Source: CAVTWY01 sp963738575 (GTDB lineage: Bacteria; Pseudomonadota; Gammaproteobacteria; Burkholderiales; Burkholderiaceae_C). From it: a stretch of 64,000 nucleotides of DNA. The stretch's first letter is position 1. Each line of letters starts with the position of its first letter. The stretch spans positions 62,001-126,000 of the forward strand of contig CAVTWY010000002.1 in the NCBI GenBank assembly GCA_963738575.1, in the 5' to 3' direction. The notes under the pieces are model-generated. The model ran no database searches. It saw only the letters and a list, made by a program, of their open reading frames with translations, and had not been told where the DNA came from. The translations under genes were made by a program, and so were the position numbers. Shown here piece after piece: positions 59,388 to 64,000 of the stretch.

Positions 59388-60384
59388 TCTGCCTCTGCTG
59401 TGGGCCATCATCATTCTGTTCGGCGTGATGATGTACGTCGTGATGGACGGGTTTGATCTTGGCATCGGTCTGCTCTTTCCGTTCTTCAAGGCCAAAGACG
59501 ATCGCGACGTGATGATGAACACCGTCGCGCCGGTCTGGGACGGCAACGAGACCTGGCTTGTTCTCGGCGGTGCAGGGCTGCTGGCTGCATTCCCGCTGGC
59601 GTACGCGGTGGTGCTGAGCGCCTTCTACTTGCCGCTGATCCTGATGCTCATCGGCTTGATCTTCCGTGGCGTGGCATTCGAGTTCCGCTTCAAGGCCAGC
59701 CCTGAGCGCCGTGGCTGGTGGGATCTGGCATTCATCGGCGGCTCAGCTTTGGCCACCCTCTGCCAAGGCATCACGCTGGGCGCCTTCATCTCGGGCATTC
59801 CGGTGCAGGGTGGCCGCTACGCGGGTGGCGCACTCGACTGGTTGACGCCGTTTTCGGTATTCACCGGCCTCGGGCTGCTCGCGACTTACGCGCTGCTCGG
59901 CAGCACCTGGCTCATCATGAAGACCGATGGGCTCCTGCAATTGCGCATGAAGCTGTTGGCGCGCACCCTGTCCTGGGTTTTGCTGCTGTTCATTGGCGCT
60001 ATCAGCCTGTGGACGCCGCTGGCGCTCGTTCGTGTCGCCGAGCGCTGGTTCGCCTGGCCGAACATCGTCTGGTTCATGCCGGTGCCCTTGCTGGTGGCGC
60101 TGGCCATGCTCGGCTTGTGGCGCGCGCTGCGCGGCACGAAGGACTCCGCAGCCTTCGTCTACACGCTGGCATTGATCGTCCTGGGCTACAGCGGCCTGGG
60201 CATCAGCCTGTGGCCGAACATTGTTCCGCCCGACGTGTCGATCTATGCCGCCGCCGGGCCGCCGCAAAGCCTGGGCTTCGCCCTCGTGGGCGCGTTGCTC
60301 ATTGTTCCGATGATCCTGATGTACACGGCTTGGGGTTACTGGGTTTTCCGCGGCAAGGTGCGCCGCAGTGACGGGTATCACTGA
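59377..60384 (+). CDS. cioB: cytochrome bd-type (CIO) quinol oxidase subunit II
   Basis: A 335-residue membrane protein with the family start DLPLLWAIIILFGVMMYVV, then DGFDLGIGLLFPF and the conserved PVWDGNETWLVLGGAGLLAA. Intact. It overlaps cioA by 11 bases and the DUF2474 gene by one base. Confidence 0.94.
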   Translation: MGIDLPLLWAIIILFGVMMYVVMDGFDLGIGLLFPFFKAKDDRDVMMNTVAPVWDGNETWLVLGGAGLLAAFPLAYAVVLSAFYLPLILMLIGLIFRGVAFEFRFKASPERRGWWDLAFIGGSALATLCQGITLGAFISGIPVQGGRYAGGALDWLTPFSVFTGLGLLATYALLGSTWLIMKTDGLLQLRMKLLARTLSWVLLLFIGAISLWTPLALVRVAERWFAWPNIVWFMPVPLLVALAMLGLWRALRGTKDSAAFVYTLALIVLGYSGLGISLWPNIVPPDVSIYAAAGPPQSLGFALVGALLIVPMILMYTAWGYWVFRGKVRRSDGYH

Positions 60385-60530
60385 TGCGAGCGCACCGCGT
60401 TGCAGCGCCGCGCCGTTGGCTCAGCCGCCTGGCTTGGCTTGGGTTGTTCTGGGTCCTTGGCGTGGCAGGAATGGGACTCGTTGCGGGGCTGTTGCGTGCG
60501 CTGATGCGCGCAGTGGGCCTCGGGCAGTAG
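60384..60530 (+). CDS. DUF2474 small membrane protein
   Basis: A 48-residue protein with a basic start (MRAHRVAAPRRWLSRLAW) and one transmembrane helix (about residues 18-40) ending RALMRAVGLGQ. Small single-helix proteins of this family follow cioAB/cydAB genes and resemble CydX, an oxidase-stabilising subunit. The start overlaps the cioB stop. Function is inferred from position and shape. Confidence 0.78.
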   Translation: MRAHRVAAPRRWLSRLAWLGLFWVLGVAGMGLVAGLLRALMRAVGLGQ

Positions 60531-60596
60531 GGCGTTGTTGTCGGCCTCGACGTGTCGGCAGCGGCGGATTCTTCGAACGTCGCAAAGGAGTGCGAG

Positions 60597-60890
60597 ATGG
60601 GCAAATACATATTGTTGGGCAACTGGACCGATCAAGGCGTGCGCGATGTGAAAAACACGGTCAAGCGATCGCGAGCGGCACGCGAGGCGTTCGCGGCGAT
60701 GGGTGTCAATGCCCGCGAGTGGTTCTTCACACTGGGGCAATACGACGTGGTGCTGACGGTGGATGCGCCGGACGACGAGACCCTGACCCGGGCCACATTG
60801 GCGCTGGCGATGAGTGGCAACCTCCGCACCACGACGCTGCGCGGCTTCGGAGAGAAGGAGATGGAGGCCATCGTCGGCTCGCTACCGTGA
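60597..60890 (+). CDS. GYD domain protein
   Basis: A 97-residue GYD-family (PF08734) protein: GKYILLGNWTDQGVRDVKNT, the family pattern FFTLGQYDVVLTVDAPDDE and a C-terminal GFGEKEM. ATG 60597 has AAAGGAG upstream. The family is widespread with no known biochemistry. Last intact gene before the third att-like site. Confidence 0.85.
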   Translation: MGKYILLGNWTDQGVRDVKNTVKRSRAAREAFAAMGVNAREWFFTLGQYDVVLTVDAPDDETLTRATLALAMSGNLRTTTLRGFGEKEMEAIVGSLP

Positions 60891-60985
60891 GGCCCGGCCA
60901 CTGATCAGCGCATGGATCAAGCGCGTGTCGCCGGGACACCTGCGGAGCGCACTCGGTCAGGCGACTGCCGCGTGCCTTAGACGAA

Positions 60986-61095
60986 CCCGTCCACTCCGCC
61001 AATAGTGCAGTAAATACGGGCCTCTGCGGCTCGTAATTCGTTTCTACCCACCAACAAACATCCAACCGGAAGTGGCTTCCAGCCGGATGACTGGG
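60986..61095 (+). repeat. attachment site copy 3 with diverged post-tRNA sequence
   Basis: Bases 60986-61001 equal the last 16 bases of tRNA-Asp (17547-17562). They are followed by a diverged version of the same terminator (AAATACGGGCC...CGGCTCGTAATT) and by CGTTTCTACCCACCAA and ATCCAACCGG, matching 17,600-17,640 with changes. It looks like the distal end of a separate, older integration at the same tRNA or the original chromosomal flank. Confidence 0.75.
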
Positions 61096-61260
61096 TGACC
61101 CGAGTGCCTGCGGTTGGGCTGCCCGCACCGGCGGGTTTTCGCCAGCAGTCGGCCGACGCAGGTGGACCATGTGCACTTCGACGCGGAGGGTCGCGCCGAC
61201 CGGCTGCGCCTGAGCGCGCGCCCGCTGCATCTGGCCGACAGCAGCCTGATGATGACCGAA
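61002..61260. other. intergenic after att copy 3
   Basis: Apart from the att-related sequence, a short plus-strand open frame (RPTQVDHVHFDAEGRADR and about 35 further residues) runs toward the end of the AraC gene without a recognisable start or family. It may be a remnant. Confidence 0.4.
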
Positions 61261-62217
61261 TCAGATTGGCAAGGGGCGGTGTCGCCACTCGCGTGGCGGT
61301 ACACCGAAGCGTTCGCGAAATGAACGGCTGAAGTGAGCGGCGTCGTTGAAGCCCCAGCTGAAGGCGATTTCGCTGATCGAGTGTCCGGCTCGGCTCGGAT
61401 CCACCAGGTCGCGGCTGCACATTTCGAGTCGACGCGACCAGATGTATTGCGCGGGCGTGGTGGCTTCTTGCCGGAACAGCCGATGGATGTGCCCGACTGA
61501 AATACCGAGGTCACAAGCCACATCGCCCACCAACAGCGTGGGATTGCGCAACCTGGAATCAATCTCGCCCTTGATGCGCGTGAGGTGGTAGCTGGTCAAC
61601 GACGAAACGCCGCGGCGTTTGCTGGCGGGCAAGGTCTGTAATCCTGCCACCAGGATGTTGAGAACGCCGCCGGCAACTGCCACTGCCGATGCCGGCTCGA
61701 GCGCGTCGATATCGTCCCACAGCGTCTTGATCATGCCGATCATGAGGTGTCCCGCGCCTGCACGTCCGGAGACGGTCGTCGCCGTGAGTTTCTCCGTATC
61801 ACGCACAGCGCTGCGCAGCTGCTCGCCGGGCAGCTTCAGCACGATCTGTTGAAAGTCGCCCTCGAAATGCAGCTCGTAGGCGCGCGTGCTGTCATACAGC
61901 GCGAAGTCGCCAGGGCTTAGAAGCGCATCGCGGCCGTCCTGGCGCAAGACTCCCTTGCCCTGCGTCTGGATACTGACCAGGAAATAGTCTTCGTTGGCTT
62001 GCGCGATTTGCCGGGGCGTGCGCAGGACCTTCTGGGCGACTGAAGCAACCACAGAAAGTTCAAGCCCCGGCATGCTCTGGCTGTTGATGGAACCGGCGAA
62101 GCGATCGGATCGGATCGCGTCGCACTCGAGCTGCACGTACGTGTTGCAGATCATGTCGGTCCAGTACGCCAAGCGTTCGCGAGGCGGCACGGCACCGGTA
62201 TTGAGCAGAAGGGTCAT
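61261..62217 (-). CDS. AraC family transcriptional regulator
   Basis: A 318-residue activator with an N-terminal AraC-binding-like sensor (about 1-190, including LLSPGDFALYDSTRAYELHF) and a C-terminal double helix-turn-helix (VGDVACDLGISVGHIHRLFR and FSWGFNDAAHFSRSFRERFG). It is divergent from the nitrilase gene with 166 bases between starts, and AraC activators of this type control nitrilase genes in other bacteria. Intact. Confidence 0.92.
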   Translation of the reverse strand: MTLLLNTGAVPPRERLAYWTDMICNTYVQLECDAIRSDRFAGSINSQSMPGLELSVVASVAQKVLRTPRQIAQANEDYFLVSIQTQGKGVLRQDGRDALLSPGDFALYDSTRAYELHFEGDFQQIVLKLPGEQLRSAVRDTEKLTATTVSGRAGAGHLMIGMIKTLWDDIDALEPASAVAVAGGVLNILVAGLQTLPASKRRGVSSLTSYHLTRIKGEIDSRLRNPTLLVGDVACDLGISVGHIHRLFRQEATTPAQYIWSRRLEMCSRDLVDPSRAGHSISEIAFSWGFNDAAHFSRSFRERFGVPPREWRHRPLPI

Positions 62218-62383
62218 GGAATTTGCCTATCGCTGAATAGTGCATGTGAATCTGGGCAGTAACAACCTTGGGGAAACCCTGGAGAAGCCCGGACAACAAG
62301 CTCGTCACTCCAGGACAAGACGGCGCCGGGTACGAGTTGGAACATCGGTGCCTTCGCTTATAAATCACCAGGAGACCCACGAC

Positions 62384-63415
62384 ATGCCAGCCATCATCCA
62401 TCCCAAGTTGCGCGTTGCCGCCGTTCAAGCCGCCCCTGTTTTTCTTGACATCGACGCCACAATCGACAAGGCGATTCGGCTGGCAAAAGAGGCCGCGGAG
62501 CAAGGCGTGAAGCTGATTGCTTTCCCCGAGACCTGGATTCCCGGATACCCGTGGTGGATTTGGCTGTACTTCGCCCGCAATGGGCATGCAATTTGTTCAG
62601 CGCTACAGCGACAACTCGCTCGTGCTCGGCTCCGCCAATTCAAACGGCTCACGACTGCGGCGCGTGATTTGGGGATTTGGATGGCGATGGGCTACAGCGA
62701 GAAATCGGGGAGTAGCCTTTACATGGGGCAAGCTCTTATCGACGACCAAGGGAATGTGGTCAAGACCCGCCGCAAACTCAAGCCGACGCACGTGGAGCGT
62801 GCCGTTTTCGGTGAGGGCGATGGCACCGATCTGGCTGTGATGCAAACGCCCATCGGCAACGTCGGAATGCTCTGCTGCTGGGAGCATCTGCAGCCGCTGA
62901 GCAAATACGCGATGTATGCACAGAACGAGCAGATCCACGTTGCGGCGTGGCCAAGTTTTTCAGTTTATCGCGGTGCGGCTCACGCGCTAAGCGCTGAAGT
63001 GAACAACGCGGCCAGTCAGATCTACGCCACGGAGGGAAGCTGCTTCGTGCTGGCGCCGACCGCCACTGTGTCCAAGGAAATGCACGAAATGCTGTGCACT
63101 GATGACCTTCAGCGTCAGCTGCTGCTGGAAGGCGGAGGCTTTGCCCGCATTTACGGCCCTGATGGCGCTTCGTTGGGTACGCCGCTGCCCGAGAAGGAAG
63201 AAGGGCTGGTGGTGGCCGACATCGACCTGGGAATGATCTCCTTGTCCAAGTCGGTTGCCGATCCGGCGGGGCACTACTCACGCCCGGACGTTACGCGTTT
63301 GCTGCTGAACAAGACCCCGGGGGATCGCGTGGTGGCCAATGTGATGCCGGGCATCACGGTTGCTGACAACGGTATGAGCGATCCCGCAGTGCCGTTGCTC
63401 GTTGCTGGAGGGTAG
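62384..63415 (+). CDS. nitrilase
   Basis: A 343-residue carbon-nitrogen hydrolase that converts a nitrile to acid and ammonia. The catalytic triad is visible: Glu49 in LIAFPETWIPGYPWW, lysine in RRKLKPTHVER and Cys165 in GMLCCWEHLQP. Two compensating indels near 62,585 and 62,680 garble about 30 residues (the other frame reads MQFVQRYSDNSLVLGS, as in relatives) but leave the frame open. CAGGAGA precedes the ATG. Aromatic, arylaceto- or aliphatic nitrile preference cannot be told. An aromatic nitrile would yield a substrate for, or relative of, benzoate catabolism. Confidence 0.9.
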   Translation: MPAIIHPKLRVAAVQAAPVFLDIDATIDKAIRLAKEAAEQGVKLIAFPETWIPGYPWWIWLYFARNGHAICSALQRQLARARLRQFKRLTTAARDLGIWMAMGYSEKSGSSLYMGQALIDDQGNVVKTRRKLKPTHVERAVFGEGDGTDLAVMQTPIGNVGMLCCWEHLQPLSKYAMYAQNEQIHVAAWPSFSVYRGAAHALSAEVNNAASQIYATEGSCFVLAPTATVSKEMHEMLCTDDLQRQLLLEGGGFARIYGPDGASLGTPLPEKEEGLVVADIDLGMISLSKSVADPAGHYSRPDVTRLLLNKTPGDRVVANVMPGITVADNGMSDPAVPLLVAGG

Positions 63416-63443
63416 GCACACCTCTTTTCACTTTCAATGTCAC

Positions 63444-63461
63444 GCCCAAGAATTCTTGGGC
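63444..63461. terminator. 18-bp palindrome after the nitrilase gene
   Basis: GCCCAAG-AATT-CTTGGGC is a perfect inverted repeat 28 bases past the nitrilase stop. It could be a weak terminator or a binding site; the following CTAGCTTGG is not T-rich. The rest of 63,416-63,619 shows no gene. Confidence 0.45.
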
Positions 63462-63619
63462 TAGCTTGGAACAGTTCTGCGATGACGAGATTTGCTTGCA
63501 CAAAAAACGTCATCGACTTTCAAAAGCGTTTTGCTACGGAGGCGTTTGCGGCAGCAGAGCATCAGGCAGCAATCCAAACCACGCAGGATCTCTCCGTCAG
63601 AACATTTTTGAGGTAATCA

Positions 63620-64000
63620 ATGAATATCGGGACATTGGATCATGCAAGGGCGGTTGGAACCGTCAACCCCATAGGTATCCAATTTTCCGAAGATTTTTCG
63701 CCTGATTTTCTCGACAGATGTTTGATGCACGGCTTTGGCGTTGTGGGATGCACCACCAACAGCCCTTGGGACGATACGCTTGAGACGATGGAAAACGTCC
63801 AGAGCATGAAACGAATCGTCGAACGACATCCGAATGCGTACCTTTTGCAATCGAGCGCCCAACTTCAGAACCCGACCAATGGGAAGATCGGCGTGTTGCT
63901 GGGGTTTCAGAGTCCTAAGCCCTGCAGCGACAGTATGAACTTCCTCGAAGCCTTTATCGACATGGGCATTCGATGTTCCGCACTCGCTCTTCGCGAGAAT
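63620..64000 (+). CDS. M19 family dipeptidase, 3' end cut by window
   Basis: The first 127 residues of a membrane-dipeptidase-family (M19) metallohydrolase. NGKIGVLLGFQSPKPCSD and the segment FLEAFIDMGIRCSALALREN correspond to the characteristic 'G-v-l-l-g-f-q-n' and 'dlGvR' blocks; the metal sites lie mostly beyond the window. GAGG precedes ATG 63620. It is read in the same direction as the nitrilase. Family fairly clear, substrate unknown. Confidence 0.72.
   Translation, partial: MNIGTLDHARAVGTVNPIGIQFSEDFSPDFLDRCLMHGFGVVGCTTNSPWDDTLETMENVQSMKRIVERHPNAYLLQSSAQLQNPTNGKIGVLLGFQSPKPCSDSMNFLEAFIDMGIRCSALALREN

Larger units (their letters stand above)
29133..61001. mobile_element. catabolic segment between att copies 2 and 3
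   Basis: About 31.9 kb lie between the perfect att repeat and a third tRNA-Asp 3'-end copy at 60986-61001. It carries the whole aromatic-degradation cluster and its regulator but no integrase of its own. Codon use here is visibly richer in third-position G/C (few TTG leucines) than in the 1-17 kb core. It may be an older island in the same tRNA, or one composite element with island 1. Boundaries seen; history inferred. Confidence 0.6.

Overview
The window is a GC-rich stretch from a beta-proteobacterium, most likely Burkholderiales and Comamonadaceae-like. The evidence is the gene order leuB-asd-fimV-truA-trpF-trpB-trpA-accD-folC-SPOR-cvpA-purF-metZ followed by gltX and a tRNA-Ala/Glu/Asp cluster, which I recognise as a conserved beta-proteobacterial chromosomal neighbourhood, together with the protein sequences. 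A large catabolic insertion follows it. Names and family assignments come from motifs and remembered family knowledge, not from a search.

Layout. (1) 1-17.1 kb: chromosomal core (leucine, aspartate-family, tryptophan, fatty acid, folate, purine and methionine biosynthesis, FimV polar protein, tRNA modification, GltX). (2) 17.2-17.6 kb: tRNA-Ala(GGC), tRNA-Glu(UUC), tRNA-Asp(GUC) and a terminator. (3) 17.56-29.17 kb: island 1, inserted at the 3' end of tRNA-Asp and closed by a perfect 36-bp direct repeat. It holds a ParB-like protein, a ribbon-helix-helix mobilisation protein, a relaxase, a TetR-controlled molybdopterin oxidoreductase/ferredoxin module with a truncated ferredoxin reductase, an acyl-CoA ligase, a DUF1016 nuclease and a tyrosine integrase. 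(4) 29.13-61.0 kb: a second segment bounded by the 36-bp repeat and a third, diverged tRNA-Asp 3'-end copy at 60,986. It carries a sigma-54 activator with a benzoate transporter, read divergently from a benABCD-benK-amidohydrolase-meta-cleavage operon. Then come an indolepyruvate ferredoxin oxidoreductase fusion, PHA genes (phaJ, phasin, phaC), a branched-chain/aromatic-type ABC transporter, enoyl-CoA hydratase, NDH-2, a bd-type quinol oxidase and small proteins. (5) 61.2-64 kb: AraC regulator, nitrilase and the start of an M19 dipeptidase.

How it fits together. Benzoate, imported by BenE/BenK and possibly released from N-acyl amino acids by the M20 enzyme or from nitriles by the nitrilase, would be dihydroxylated (BenABC) and dehydrogenated (BenD) to catechol. 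Catechol would be cleaved by catechol 2,3-dioxygenase and passed down the 4-oxalocrotonate branch (DmpC, DmpI, DmpH, DmpE). The order is that of the TOL meta operon (xylXYZLTEG-J-IH), but the hydrolase, aldolase and acetaldehyde dehydrogenase genes are absent, so the last steps must come from elsewhere. A textbook -24/-12 promoter sits upstream of benA.

Quality warning. About 28 genes show frame breaks, including essential single-copy types (gltX, purF, truA). Several breaks fall in short homopolymers and leave both flanks perfectly family-like, so most are probably sequence or assembly errors. I list genes with one break as CDS and genes with two or more as pseudogene, meaning broken as given, not necessarily dead in the cell. 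Break positions are approximate.
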